Of a stretch of 64,000 nucleotides of DNA, positions 9,459 to 17,684 are shown one piece after another. A program made the translations under genes and the position numbers. Numbering within the stretch: the first letter of the stretch is position 1; each line of letters starts with the position of its first letter. Below the pieces are notes generated by a model. The model ran no database searches. It was not told where the DNA came from and worked only from the letters and a program-made list of their open reading frames with translations. Source of the stretch: Candidatus Amarobacillus elongatus (GTDB lineage Bacteria > Chloroflexota > Dehalococcoidia > Tepidiformales > Tepidiformaceae); the NCBI GenBank assembly GCA_016703545.1, contig JADJBX010000001.1:496001-560000 (forward strand). The letters are read 5' to 3'.

Positions 9459-10484
9459 GTGGCCACCCTCCCGACGGCTGTCCCCGAAGTCCTCGCCCGG
9501 TACCGTGAACCGCTGGAACGCGCCCTGCGCGAGGCTGTGGGCGATGAACCCCCCGCGCTTGCGGCGGCGGCACGATACGTCCTCGGCTGGGAAGACGAAC
9601 ATGGCCGTCCCGCGCACAACGCGGGCAAGCGCATCCGCCCTGCACTCTGCCTCCTCGGCGCCGAAGTGGCGGGGGGCACGGTCGAGGACGCGATGCCGGG
9701 CGCCTGCGCCGTCGAGCTCGTCCACAACTTCTCGCTGGTGCACGACGAAGTGCAGGACCACGACGCCGAGCGGCACCACCGGCCGACGCTGTGGGCCCTG
9801 CTGGGCGAAGCCCAGGCCATCAACGCCGGCGACTTCCTCTACACGCGTGCCGTGCAGGCGATCAGTGACGGCCCCGGCGACCCGGGACGGCGCATGGCCG
9901 GCCTCTCCGTTCTCAATCGCGCTATCCAGGCCATGATCGGCGGCCAGTGGGACGACCTCGACTTCGAGCGCCGGGAGTCGGTGCATGTCGAGGAGTACCT
10001 GGCGATGGTGGCGGGCAAGACGGGCGCGCTGCTTTCGGCCCCGCTGGAAATCGGGGCGCTGCTGGCGGGCGCGGACGCGGGCTTCGCGGCAGGCCTGGGC
10101 GCGTGGGGAAAGCAGGTCGGCCTCGCGTTCCAGGCGCAGGACGACTATCTCGGCACGTGGGGCAACCCGGGGGAAACGGGCAAATCGAACAGCAACGACA
10201 TCGCGCGCAAGAAGAAGACGCTGCCCATCGTCTACGGCATGGATAGCGCGGACGCCCGCGCGGCGATTCTCGGGGCGTACGACGCGGAGGGCGACGTGAG
10301 CGCCAATGCGATCGCGCGCGTGGTCCAGGCGCTCGAAGTGGCGGGCGCGGATACGGCCTGCCGGGAGATGGCGGCCGAGTACGCGCATGCGGCGGACGCG
10401 CTCCTCGACGGGCTGGGATTGCCGGCCGAGACGCGCGCGCTCCTGCGGGACGTCGCCCGCTACCTGGTCGACCGCGCGGGTTAG
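9459..10484 (+). CDS. Polyprenyl (isoprenyl) diphosphate synthase
   Basis: 341 residues, trans-type prenyltransferase. The first aspartate-rich motif reads LVHDEVQDHDAERH, with Glu at the second position of the usual DDxxD. The second is QAQDDYLGTWGN, followed by the Lys-rich ARKKKTLP segment. The residue two before the first motif is small (Val), so chain length cannot be fixed from sequence; a geranylgeranyl-type or longer menaquinone side chain would fit the men operon in this window. GTG start two bases after dxs. Its TAG overlaps the TAA of the convergent cupin gene (10481-10484). Confidence 0.9.
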   Translation: MATLPTAVPEVLARYREPLERALREAVGDEPPALAAAARYVLGWEDEHGRPAHNAGKRIRPALCLLGAEVAGGTVEDAMPGACAVELVHNFSLVHDEVQDHDAERHHRPTLWALLGEAQAINAGDFLYTRAVQAISDGPGDPGRRMAGLSVLNRAIQAMIGGQWDDLDFERRESVHVEEYLAMVAGKTGALLSAPLEIGALLAGADAGFAAGLGAWGKQVGLAFQAQDDYLGTWGNPGETGKSNSNDIARKKKTLPIVYGMDSADARAAILGAYDAEGDVSANAIARVVQALEVAGADTACREMAAEYAHAADALLDGLGLPAETRALLRDVARYLVDRAG

Positions 10485-10852
10485 CCGCCGGCGCCGGGCT
10501 CGAGGACTGTCGTCTCGCACGGCGGGAGGATGGAGAGGTGAGCCATGTGGTGGCCCTCCCGCGCGCCGTGCCAGTGCACCTCACCGGCGGGGATGTGGAC
10601 GATGTCGCCGGCCAGGACGGCGTTGTCGCCCTCGGGGCCGCCCACGATCCCGGCGCCTTCGGTGATGTACAGGATCTGGTCGGCGCTGTGGATGTGGGGG
10701 TGGTTCTTCGCACCATCGACGAAACGCACAAGGCCCACGGTGACAGCGGGGCTGGTGGCGGCATCGATCAGCGGCCGGGAGTAGACCTCGCCGACGAAGA
10801 TGGGACGGTTCGCGCGCTGCTCGGGGGAATCGCTCACGCGGACGACGTGCAT
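10481..10852 (-). CDS. Small cupin-domain protein
   Basis: 123 residues, a single cupin barrel. Motif 1 is the His-rich NHPHIHSADQILYITEG and motif 2 is GDIVHIPAGEVHWHG, giving the usual His/Glu-type metal ligands. Such stand-alone cupins include isomerases, dioxygenases and binding proteins, so no specific reaction can be assigned. ATG start at 10852. It lies between the rpsI terminator and the convergent polyprenyl synthase, with which it shares four 3' bases. Confidence 0.85.
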   Translation of the reverse strand: MHVVRVSDSPEQRANRPIFVGEVYSRPLIDAATSPAVTVGLVRFVDGAKNHPHIHSADQILYITEGAGIVGGPEGDNAVLAGDIVHIPAGEVHWHGAREGHHMAHLSILPPCETTVLEPGAGG

Positions 10853-10934
10853 GGCTGCTGGCTCCGTGGCTGGCGGGCGAGGCCGCCGGGTGGTGGCGCA
10901 AGTGTAACGCTCCCACAGGACCGGCGAACGCGAA

Positions 10935-10958
10935 CGGGCGCCTCTCGCGAGGCGCCCG
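10935..10958 (-). terminator. Terminator hairpin after rpsI
   Basis: Perfect 10-base-pair stem CGGGCGCCTC / GAGGCGCCCG with a four-base loop, 26 bases beyond the rpsI stop. It lacks a strong U tract, so termination could be Rho-aided, but the position fits the end of the giant ribosomal operon. Confidence 0.6.
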
Positions 10959-10983
10959 TCGGGTTTGGAACGTGGGAAGCGAA

Positions 10984-11382
10984 CTAGCGCTTCGTGAACT
11001 GCGGCGCCTTGCGCGCGCGCTTGAGGCCGGCCTTCTTCCGTTCCTTCATCCGCGAGTCACGGGTGAGGAGGTTTTCGCCGCGCTTGAGGGACGGCTTGAC
11101 CAGCGGGTCGGAAGCGACCAGCGCGCGGGCGATGCCCATCTGGATGGCGCCGGCCCAGCCGGAGATGCCGCCGCCTTCGCACTTGATCTGCGCACTGAAG
11201 CGGCCTTCGCGACCGGTGCGGCGCAGAGGCGAAAGAACCTCGGCGCGGTGGATATCGCGCGAGAAGACTTCCTCGATCGGACGGCCGTTGATGACGACGG
11301 CACCGTTGCCCGGGTAGAGGCGAACGCGCGCGACGGCGGTCTTGCGGCGGCCGGTCCCGTAGAAGTACTGCTGATCAGCCAT
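10984..11382 (-). CDS. rpsI: 30S ribosomal protein S9
   Basis: 132 residues, complete. It opens with the conserved YFYGTGRRKTAVARVRL and ends in the basic tail KAPQFTKR whose last Arg reaches the P site of the 30S subunit. Last gene of the minus-strand ribosomal operon, five bases after rplM, as in the usual rplM-rpsI pair, and followed by a hairpin. Confidence 0.97.
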   Translation of the reverse strand: MADQQYFYGTGRRKTAVARVRLYPGNGAVVINGRPIEEVFSRDIHRAEVLSPLRRTGREGRFSAQIKCEGGGISGWAGAIQMGIARALVASDPLVKPSLKRGENLLTRDSRMKERKKAGLKRARKAPQFTKR

Positions 11383-11387
11383 GGTGA

Positions 11388-11921
11388 TTACTCCTCAACC
11401 GCCTGGTGCTGGGCCTGCGGGACAGCAAGCGGGCGGAGGCGCGGGGGCCGGGCGGGTTCGGTCACGACGGGCTGCGCCGCGCGCGCCGTGCGGGCCCGTT
11501 CGCTGCCGATGATTTGCGACTGGTGCGGGTGGTTGGAACCCTTGTACACCTTGAGGTGCTTGCCAATCGTCTCGCCCAGCGGGCCCTTCGGCAGCATGCC
11601 GCGCACGGCCTGCTCGAGCACGCGCTCCGGGAAGCGGGCGAGCTGGTCGGTGTAGCTGCGCGTACGCAGGCCGCCCGGGTACCCGGAGTGGCGATGGTAC
11701 TTGATCTGCTCCGCCTTCCGGCCCGTCACACGGACCTGGGAGGCATTGATGATGATGACGAAGTCGCCGTCATCCAGGTGGGGTTCAAACGTGGGCTTGT
11801 GCTTGCCACGCAGGAGGATTGCAGCCTCCGTGGCGACACGGCCCAGCGGGCGGCCGGCGGCGTCGATGACGTGCCAGTCGCGATAAATCTCCGAGGCCTT
11901 CATGCGGACGGTCGTATTCAT
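11388..11921 (-). CDS. rplM: 50S ribosomal protein L13
   Basis: 177 residues. The core (DWHVIDAAGRPLGRVAT, KYHRHSGYPGGL, VRGMLPKGPLG) is typical L13. About 30 residues rich in Arg, Pro and Ala extend beyond the normal end. I choose the ATG at 11921 because its first bases overlap the truA stop as ATGA and it directly precedes the conserved region; an upstream in-frame start would add a non-conserved tail. Confidence 0.95.
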   Translation of the reverse strand: MNTTVRMKASEIYRDWHVIDAAGRPLGRVATEAAILLRGKHKPTFEPHLDDGDFVIIINASQVRVTGRKAEQIKYHRHSGYPGGLRTRSYTDQLARFPERVLEQAVRGMLPKGPLGETIGKHLKVYKGSNHPHQSQIIGSERARTARAAQPVVTEPARPPRLRPLAVPQAQHQAVEE

Positions 11922-12676
11922 TGAGCGTATCCCTCGTCGTACCACACATGCCGGAGGCAAAGGCCGGTCGGGGGGGCGGTAGGCCCGATGGTCCCCGGTG
12001 CGGCCTGCCCGAGCAGGCGGACGAAATCCTCCACTTCCAGCGACCTCCGTCCCAGCCGGATGAGCGCGCCGGTAAGCCGGCGAACCATCTGGGGCAGGAA
12101 CGCGTCCGCCTCGATATCAAACAGGAGCGCATCGCCCTGGCGATGCCACCCTGCGGTGAACACGGTCCGGACCGAAGTCCGGCCGGGTTCGAGTGTCCCG
12201 GAGCAGGCGAGGAAGTCCCGCCTGCCGGCGAGTGCGGCGGCTGCGCGCCGCATCGCATCGAGATCGAGGTCGCCCTCGACGAACCATGCGGTGCGGCGAA
12301 GCAGCGGGTCGCGCACTGCGCCGTTCCAAACCGTGTAGCGGTATCCTCGCCGCCGGGCCCAGCGCCTTGGATCGAAATCCGGGGGCGCGGTGCGGACGGA
12401 GCGGACCGCTACATCTTGCGGCAGATGGGCGTTGAGTGCCCGTTCCACCGTTCGGGGCTCATGCCGCGTTTCCGCGGTGAAAGCCGCCACCTGTCCGATG
12501 GCGTGGACACCGGCATCGGTGCGCCCCGCCATCGCCACGCGGGTGGGCGTTCCAAAGAGCGCCAGCGCCGCGGTTTCCAGTTCTTGCTGGACGGTCCTCG
12601 CGTTCGCCTGCCGTTGAGAGCCTGCGAACGCCGTACCGTCGTAACTTATGGTGGCCGCGAACCTGGTCGCGGGCAC
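11918..12676 (-). CDS. truA: tRNA pseudouridine(38-40) synthase
   Basis: 252 residues. It isomerises uridines 38-40 of the tRNA anticodon arm. The catalytic Asp is in AGRTDAGVHAIGQ; the N-terminal FAATISYDGTAFAGSQRQ is the family signature. It sits between rplQ and rplM, a frequent arrangement, with a four-base ATGA overlap into rplM and five bases after rplQ. Confidence 0.96.
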   Translation of the reverse strand: MPATRFAATISYDGTAFAGSQRQANARTVQQELETAALALFGTPTRVAMAGRTDAGVHAIGQVAAFTAETRHEPRTVERALNAHLPQDVAVRSVRTAPPDFDPRRWARRRGYRYTVWNGAVRDPLLRRTAWFVEGDLDLDAMRRAAAALAGRRDFLACSGTLEPGRTSVRTVFTAGWHRQGDALLFDIEADAFLPQMVRRLTGALIRLGRRSLEVEDFVRLLGQAAPGTIGPTAPPTGLCLRHVWYDEGYAQ

Positions 12677-12681
12677 GGATG

Positions 12682-13248
12682 TCAGGCGCTGGTGGCGCCG
12701 GTTTCTTCCTCCCCGGCGGTGGCCTCGGCCGAATCGGCCGCGGTCTCCTCGAGAACGTCCTCCGCGGCTTCCGGCGCCTCCTCGGCGGCGGCGGCAACGG
12801 GAGCGGCGGCAACCGCGGCGGCCGGTGCTGCGGCGCGGGCAGCCGTCGGGGCGGCGGTCACACGCTGCGGGCGCGGCGTCGAAGGTGCACCGGCAAGGTC
12901 CACCAGCTCGATCGTCGCCATGCGTGCGCCATCGCCGCGGCGCGGCTCAAGGCCGGTGATGCGGAGGTAGCCGCCCGGCCGGTCCTTCATGCGCGGCCCG
13001 ATCTCGTCGAAGGTCTTGCGGACGACGGCGGTATCGAACACGAAGCGCATCGCCTGGCGGCGGGCGTGAACATCGCCGCGGCGCGCGAGGGTGATGATGC
13101 GCTCGGCCATGGGCCGGATTTCCTTGGCTTTCGCCTCGGTGGTGGTGATGCGCTCGTACCGGAGGAGGTCGGTGACCAGGTTCCGGTAGAGGGAGGTGCG
13201 ATGGGCGGTATCGCGGCCAAGATGGCGGCCGCTAACTCGGTGGCGCAT
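12682..13248 (-). CDS. rplQ: 50S ribosomal protein L17 with Ala/Glu-rich tail
   Basis: 188 residues. Residues 1-120 are ordinary L17 (MRHRVSGRHLGRDTAHR, LVTDLLRYERITTTEAKAKE). The last 65 or so residues are almost only Ala, Pro, Glu and Val, a low-complexity acidic extension of unknown function. Follows rpoA by five bases. Confidence 0.95.
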   Translation of the reverse strand: MRHRVSGRHLGRDTAHRTSLYRNLVTDLLRYERITTTEAKAKEIRPMAERIITLARRGDVHARRQAMRFVFDTAVVRKTFDEIGPRMKDRPGGYLRITGLEPRRGDGARMATIELVDLAGAPSTPRPQRVTAAPTAARAAAPAAAVAAAPVAAAAEEAPEAAEDVLEETAADSAEATAGEEETGATSA

Positions 13249-13253
13249 GGCGG

Positions 13254-14441
13254 TTAGTCCTCGTCATCGGCGCCGAGCAAATCGTCGTCGCCAACCTCTT
13301 TCAGTGCTTCCTTGAGTGCCTTGCCGAGGGCGCCGAGGCTCTGCTCTTCGTCTTCCTCATCGAGGATGACGGAGCTTGTGCGCACGGAGCCGGGACGGCG
13401 AGGCGGAACGCCACGGGCGGCGGCGGCAACGCCACCACCACGACCGGCGTCCGGGATGGGCTTCAGGCCTTCGGCGTCGGGATCGATGTACCCGAGTTCG
13501 ATGAGCCGGTCGCGCAGTTCGTCGTACGACTTACGGCCGAAGTTGCGCAGGCCGAGGAGTTCGTCCTCGCTCTTTTCGAGCACCTGGCCCACCGTCATCA
13601 GGCCGCTGCGCTTGAGGCAGTTGTAGGCGCGGACGGAGAGGGCGAGGTCCTCGATCGGCGTGTTGTAGCGGTCCGGGGCCATGATGGCGCCGGCGCCCGT
13701 CGAGCTGATCATGCCGAGGACGGGGACGTCGGGACGGCCCATCTGGCTGAACAGCGAGAACTGCTCCATGAGGATGTCGGCGCTCTGGCCGACGGCATCG
13801 ACCGGCGCGATGGTGCCATCGGTCCAGACTTCGAGCTCGAGCCGGTCGAAGTCGTTCGACTGGCCGACGCGCGTCTTCTGGACCTTGTAGTTCACCTTGC
13901 GAACGGGCGAGTAGATGGCATCGACCGGGATGATGCCGATGACGTTGTTCTCCGCGAGCCCGGCGGGGCGGTACCCCTTGCCGAGGCCGGCATGCAACTC
14001 CACGTTGAGGCGCGCGGAGGCATTATCGAGCGTGGCCAGGTGCAGTTCGGGGTTCACAACCTCGAAGTCCGCGGGGACCTGGAGGTCGCCTGCGGTGACT
14101 TCGCCGGGGCCTTCGACATCGAGCGAGAGGGTGCCAACGCGGTTGCTGAGCGCGCGCAGGCGGACCTCCTTGATGTTGAGAAGGAACTCGGTGGTGTCCT
14201 CCTGCATCCCGGGGATGACCGAGAATTCGTGCTGCACCTGGTCGATACGGACCGAGGTGATGGCGGCGCCTTCGAGCGAGCTGAGCAGCACGCGCCGAAG
14301 GGCGTTGCCGAGGGTGATGCCGTAGCCCGACTCGAGCGGTTCGGCGACGAGACGGGCATAGCCCTCCTCCTCATCGACGACCGTGAGCTGTGGGACGACC
14401 TCATCCGGCATCTGCCCGATCAACTCCGTGGAATCCATCAT
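13254..14441 (-). CDS. rpoA: RNA polymerase alpha subunit
   Basis: 395 residues. The N-terminal assembly domain includes GYGITLGNALRRVLLSSLEG; the C-terminal domain (about residues 260-325) carries helix-hairpin-helix sequence LKRSGLMTVGQVL and LRNFGRKSYDELRDRL, which contacts UP elements and activators. A tail of about 65 residues, Gly/Arg-rich then strongly acidic, follows the CTD. Two adjacent ATGs (14441, 14438) are possible starts. Alpha-operon position between rpsD and rplQ. Confidence 0.97.
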   Translation of the reverse strand: MMDSTELIGQMPDEVVPQLTVVDEEEGYARLVAEPLESGYGITLGNALRRVLLSSLEGAAITSVRIDQVQHEFSVIPGMQEDTTEFLLNIKEVRLRALSNRVGTLSLDVEGPGEVTAGDLQVPADFEVVNPELHLATLDNASARLNVELHAGLGKGYRPAGLAENNVIGIIPVDAIYSPVRKVNYKVQKTRVGQSNDFDRLELEVWTDGTIAPVDAVGQSADILMEQFSLFSQMGRPDVPVLGMISSTGAGAIMAPDRYNTPIEDLALSVRAYNCLKRSGLMTVGQVLEKSEDELLGLRNFGRKSYDELRDRLIELGYIDPDAEGLKPIPDAGRGGGVAAAARGVPPRRPGSVRTSSVILDEEDEEQSLGALGKALKEALKEVGDDDLLGADDED

Positions 14442-14483
14442 GCTTGCGCTTGCCTCAACAGTCGCATGGCGCCCACCCGGCGA

Positions 14484-15113
14484 TTACCGCGAGTAGTACT
14501 CGATGATGACGTTTTCGTTGAACAGGTGCGTTTCGCCCTGAGCGACGGTGGGGACGCCGGCGACGCGGCCGGTCATCCCGGCGGCATCGAGGGTGAGCCA
14601 GGACGGGGAGTTCTTGGACTTGATCCCGTCCTGGACGATCTTGTAGTACTCGCTGCGGAGGCCGCGGGCGGTGAAGCTCACGACATCGCCTTCCTTGAGG
14701 TGCGCGCTCGGCACGTCGAGCTTGCGGCCGTTGACGGCGATGATGCCGTGGCGGACGAGCTGGCGGGCCTGGGAACGCGAATCGGCGAAGCCGAGGCGGT
14801 AGACGATGTTGTCGAGCCGCGTTTCGAGCAGGCGCACGAGGTTTTCGCCGGAAACGCCGGGGCGGCGGATGGCTTCCTTGTAGTAGCGCACGAACTGCTT
14901 TTCGAGCACGCCATAGGCGACGCGCGCGCGCTGCTTTTCGCGCAGCTGCAGGCCGCGGTCGCTGACCTTGCGGCGGCGGGCCGGGCGCGGGCCGGGCGGG
15001 TTGGGGCGCCGATCGAAGCTGCACTTGGGAGTGAAGCAGCGATCGCCCTTAAGGAAGAGCTTTTCGCCGTGCCGGCGGCAGAGGCGGCAGACGGGACCAG
15101 TGTATCGAGCCAT
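14484..15113 (-). CDS. rpsD: 30S ribosomal protein S4
   Basis: 209 residues. Begins MARYTGPVCRLCRRHGEKLF, with Cys residues of the zinc-binding (C+) N-terminus (CRLC and a later Cys at CSFD), and has the S4 RNA-binding domain RLDNIVYRLGFADSRSQARQ. Primary 16S binder and, in several bacteria, the regulator of the alpha operon. Ten bases after rpsK. Confidence 0.97.
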   Translation of the reverse strand: MARYTGPVCRLCRRHGEKLFLKGDRCFTPKCSFDRRPNPPGPRPARRRKVSDRGLQLREKQRARVAYGVLEKQFVRYYKEAIRRPGVSGENLVRLLETRLDNIVYRLGFADSRSQARQLVRHGIIAVNGRKLDVPSAHLKEGDVVSFTARGLRSEYYKIVQDGIKSKNSPSWLTLDAAGMTGRVAGVPTVAQGETHLFNENVIIEYYSR

Positions 15114-15122
15114 GCGGCGCTC

Positions 15123-15545
15123 CTAGACGCGGCGCCGCTTGGGCGGGCGGCAGCCGTTGTGGGGAATGGGGGTGACATCGCGAATCGCGGTGACGGTCAG
15201 GCCCGTCGCCTGGAGCGAGCGGATGGCGGCTTCGCGGCCGCTGCCAGCACCGCGCACGTAGACCTCGACGGTCTGCATGCCGTGCTCCATGGCGCGGCGG
15301 GCGGCGTTTTCACCGGCGAGCTGGGCGGCGAAGGGAGTGCCCTTGCGGGAGCCCTTGAAGCCGGAGCCGCCGGAACTCGCCCACGAAATGACGTTCCCGT
15401 TCGGATCGGTGAGCGTGACGAGCGTGTTGTTGAAGGTGCTCTTGATGAACGCCTTCCCGCGCGGCACCGACTTTCGTTCGCGGCGCTTGAGGCGCCGTTC
15501 GCCGCGGGCACCGCCCTTCTGACCCTGTCGCTTCTGGTCGGCCAT
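15123..15545 (-). CDS. rpsK: 30S ribosomal protein S11
   Basis: 140 residues, including the S11 core FNNTLVTLTDPNGNVISWAS, GFKGSRKGTPFAAQ and the C-terminal DVTPIPHNGCRPPKRRRV. The first 20 residues are a basic Gly/Lys/Arg extension. Located between rpsM and rpsD, the standard alpha-operon order. Confidence 0.97.
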   Translation of the reverse strand: MADQKRQGQKGGARGERRLKRRERKSVPRGKAFIKSTFNNTLVTLTDPNGNVISWASSGGSGFKGSRKGTPFAAQLAGENAARRAMEHGMQTVEVYVRGAGSGREAAIRSLQATGLTVTAIRDVTPIPHNGCRPPKRRRV

Positions 15546-15560
15546 AGCTTACGTTGCCTC

Positions 15561-15941
15561 TTACTTCTTTCCTGCGCGCTTCTTGCCGGCCACGGTCTTG
15601 CGGGCGCCGCGCTTCTGCCGTGCGTTGGTGCGGGTGCGCTGGCCGTGAACGGGGAGGTTCCGGCGGTGGCGCTGGCCGCGGTAGCAGTTGATCTCGACGA
15701 GGCGGCCGATGTTCTGGCGCACCTCACGGCGAAGGTCGCCTTCGACGACGTAGTTCTTGTCGATGAAGTCGCGGATGCGCAGAGCTTCCTCATCGGTCAG
15801 CTCGCGCGCCTTCTTATCGGGGTTCAGGCCGGTCGCGGCGATGATCGCCTGGGACCGGGTGAGGCCGATGCCGTAAATGTACGTCAGCGCGATTTCGAGG
15901 CGCTTTTCGTTGGGAAGGTCGACGCCGGAGATGCGTGCCAT
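15561..15941 (-). CDS. rpsM: 30S ribosomal protein S13
   Basis: 126 residues, complete, from MARISGVDLPNEKRLEIALT through the helix-two-turn-helix region to the basic tail QKRGARKTVAGKK that contacts P-site tRNA. Starts two bases after the rpmJ stop. Confidence 0.97.
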   Translation of the reverse strand: MARISGVDLPNEKRLEIALTYIYGIGLTRSQAIIAATGLNPDKKARELTDEEALRIRDFIDKNYVVEGDLRREVRQNIGRLVEINCYRGQRHRRNLPVHGQRTRTNARQKRGARKTVAGKKRAGKK

Positions 15942-15943
15942 CG

Positions 15944-16057
15944 TTAACCCTGCCGCTGCTTATGCTTGGGATTTTCGCAAATGACCATGACGCGGCGGTG
16001 CCGGCGAATCACCTTGCACTTGTCGCAGCGTGGCTTGACGGATGCCTGAACCTTCAT
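15944..16057 (-). CDS. rpmJ: 50S ribosomal protein L36
   Basis: 37 residues, read directly from the minus strand: MKVQASVKPRCDKCKVIRR and on to the end RQG. The zinc ribbon ligands (CDKC, a third Cys at VICENPKH and the following His) are all present, so this is the zinc-binding C+ form. Stop is TAA at 15944-15946, two bases before rpsM. Confidence 0.95.
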   Translation of the reverse strand: MKVQASVKPRCDKCKVIRRHRRVMVICENPKHKQRQG

Positions 16058-16067
16058 GTGCCTGTCC

Positions 16068-16217
16068 TCAATTCTGGCGAAGCCGGCGAATGAAACCGGG
16101 GTGTGACGGGCTCGCGCCCTGGGCCGTGGGAAGCGAGCGCGTGGACGTGGATGGCGCCGAAACGGTGGGATGTGCCCCTGCCGAACCGTTACCTGACCCT
16201 GCGTCCTTCTTCGCCAT
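16068..16217 (-). CDS. 49-residue ORF at the infA position (possible degenerate IF-1)
   Basis: ATG at 16217 preceded by a purine-rich GAGGAAAGCAGG ribosome binding site. The protein begins MAKKDAGSGNG; MAKKDA is exactly how many IF-1 proteins start, and this is the canonical infA site between map and rpmJ. After residue 6 it becomes Ser/Thr/Pro/Ala-rich and ends GFIRRLRQN, with no IF-1 OB-fold sequence in this or the other two frames. The ORF spans 150 bases versus about 219 for infA. It may be a real small protein, a remnant, or a misassembled infA. Confidence 0.35.
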   Translation of the reverse strand: MAKKDAGSGNGSAGAHPTVSAPSTSTRSLPTAQGASPSHPGFIRRLRQN

Positions 16218-16274
16218 ACACCTGCTTTCCTCGAAATGGTTGCCTGTTATTGTCCCGTGAACTCGCGCAATCGA

Positions 16275-17045
16275 CTAGGGGAGCGTCAGAATTTCCGCCT
16301 CACGCCCTTCGCGAATAGCGATTGTATGCTCGAAATGACAGCACAAGCTACCGTCTTTCGTTCTTACAGTCCAGCCATCCGGGCACTCTTCCGTGTCCGG
16401 ACCCCCGATATTGACCATCGGCTCGAGCGCCAGCACCAGGCCGGGCCGCAGTTCCGGCCCCGCGAAGCGGCTGCGCACGTTTTCGACGTGCGGCTCTTCG
16501 TGCATCCGCCGGCCAACGCCGTGCCCGCCATAGCCGCGCACGATGGAGTACCCACTGCGGCGGATGCGATCCTCGATGGCGCCGCGAATGTCGTTCAGCC
16601 GGTTCCCGGCGCGGGCGGCACGAATGCCCTCCCAAAGCGCTTCCTCGGTTGTCTCCATCAGGCGCTCGGCCTCGGGGGAGACGGTGCCGACGCCGACGGT
16701 GATGGCCGCATCGCCGACGAAGCCCTTGTACGTGGCGCCGAGATCGAGGCTGACGATGTCGCCTTCCTTGAGTTCGCGGTCAATGGGGATGCCATGGACC
16801 AGCTGCTCGTTGATGCTGATGCAGATGTTCGACGGATACGGCGGCTGGCGCCGCTTATCCGGCGTGTACTGGTAGAAGGTCTCTTTCGCACCCTTGCGCT
16901 TGAACTCGTCCCGAACGAACTGCTCGATCTCCAGGAGGTTGAGCCCCGGGCGGATCATTTCGCGGATTTGAGCGAGGGTCTGGCCTACGATCTGGCCAGC
17001 CTCGCGCATAATCCGCAGTTCGTCATCGGTCTTGAGCTCGATCAT
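16275..17045 (-). CDS. map: Type I methionine aminopeptidase
   Basis: 256 residues. It removes the initiator Met from nascent proteins. All five dinuclear metal ligands are visible: two Asp in SLDLGATYKGFVGDAA, His in GGHGVGRRMHEEPHV, Glu in LALEPMVNIG and the C-terminal Glu in CCHFEHTIAI. Standard spc-operon place after adk; its ATG at 17045 directly follows the TAG that adk would use if not frameshifted. Confidence 0.97.
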   Translation of the reverse strand: MIELKTDDELRIMREAGQIVGQTLAQIREMIRPGLNLLEIEQFVRDEFKRKGAKETFYQYTPDKRRQPPYPSNICISINEQLVHGIPIDRELKEGDIVSLDLGATYKGFVGDAAITVGVGTVSPEAERLMETTEEALWEGIRAARAGNRLNDIRGAIEDRIRRSGYSIVRGYGGHGVGRRMHEEPHVENVRSRFAGPELRPGLVLALEPMVNIGGPDTEECPDGWTVRTKDGSLCCHFEHTIAIREGREAEILTLP

Positions 17046-17683
17046 CTACCCGATCGCCTCCAGGAGGCTCTCGGTGACGGCGTCGAGGAGCGCAGGCCGT
17101 CGATCTCGCGGAGCGAGCCGCCAGCGCGGTAGTGCTCGATGAGGTCGGCCGGGGGCTTCTGCTTCTCGAGGCGGGAGGCGACCACCTCGGGGCGGTCGTC
17201 GTCGCGCTGGTACAGCTCGCCCGCGCAGGCGTCACAGACGCCGGCGGCCTTCGGCGGGTCGTTCCGCTCGTGGTACAGCTTGCCGCACCCGCGGCAGATC
17301 CAGCGCCCACCGAGGCGCGCAACGAGCTCGCCATCGGGGACGTTGATGAGCAGCGCGCGGTCGATCCGCGTGCCGCGCGCTGCGAGCGCTTCATCGAGCG
17401 CCTTCGCCTGGACGACGTTGCGGGGGAAGCCATCGAACATGGCGCCCTTCTCGGCGTCGGGGCGGGAGATGCGCTCGAGCAGCATCTTGATCGTGACTTC
17501 GTCGGGGACGAGGTCGCCGCGATCCATGTAGGTCTTGGCGAGCTTGCCGAGTTCGGTCTCGTTCTTGACGTTCTCGCGGAACATGTCGCCGGTAGAGATG
17601 TGCAGGAGCTGCGTCGCCGTGGCGATGCGCTGCGCCTGCGTGCCCTTGCCGGCACCGGGTGGCCCTAGCAGCACGATGAACAC
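17042..17683 (-). CDS. adk: Adenylate kinase, C-terminal frameshift
   Basis: Interconverts ATP + AMP and 2 ADP. P-loop GPPGAGKGT, AMP-binding region HISTGDMFRE and MFDGFPRN. The LID carries a four-Cys zinc site (ICRGCGKLYHE... VCDAC). As written it ends RSSTPSPRASWRRSGR, which is not kinase-like. One base shifted at about 17085-17096, the frame reads LLDAVTESLLEAIG and stops at TAG 17046-17048, just before map, the expected end. So the last 18 or so residues are most likely an indel artefact. Confidence 0.93.
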   Translation of the reverse strand: MFIVLLGPPGAGKGTQAQRIATATQLLHISTGDMFRENVKNETELGKLAKTYMDRGDLVPDEVTIKMLLERISRPDAEKGAMFDGFPRNVVQAKALDEALAARGTRIDRALLINVPDGELVARLGGRWICRGCGKLYHERNDPPKAAGVCDACAGELYQRDDDRPEVVASRLEKQKPPADLIEHYRAGGSLREIDGLRSSTPSPRASWRRSGR

Positions 17684-17684
17684 G

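Noticed and set aside
13992..15947. 651-codon plus-strand ORF opposite rpoA, rpsD, rpsK and rpsM
   Set aside because: Covers four unmistakable ribosomal/RNA polymerase genes on the other strand.
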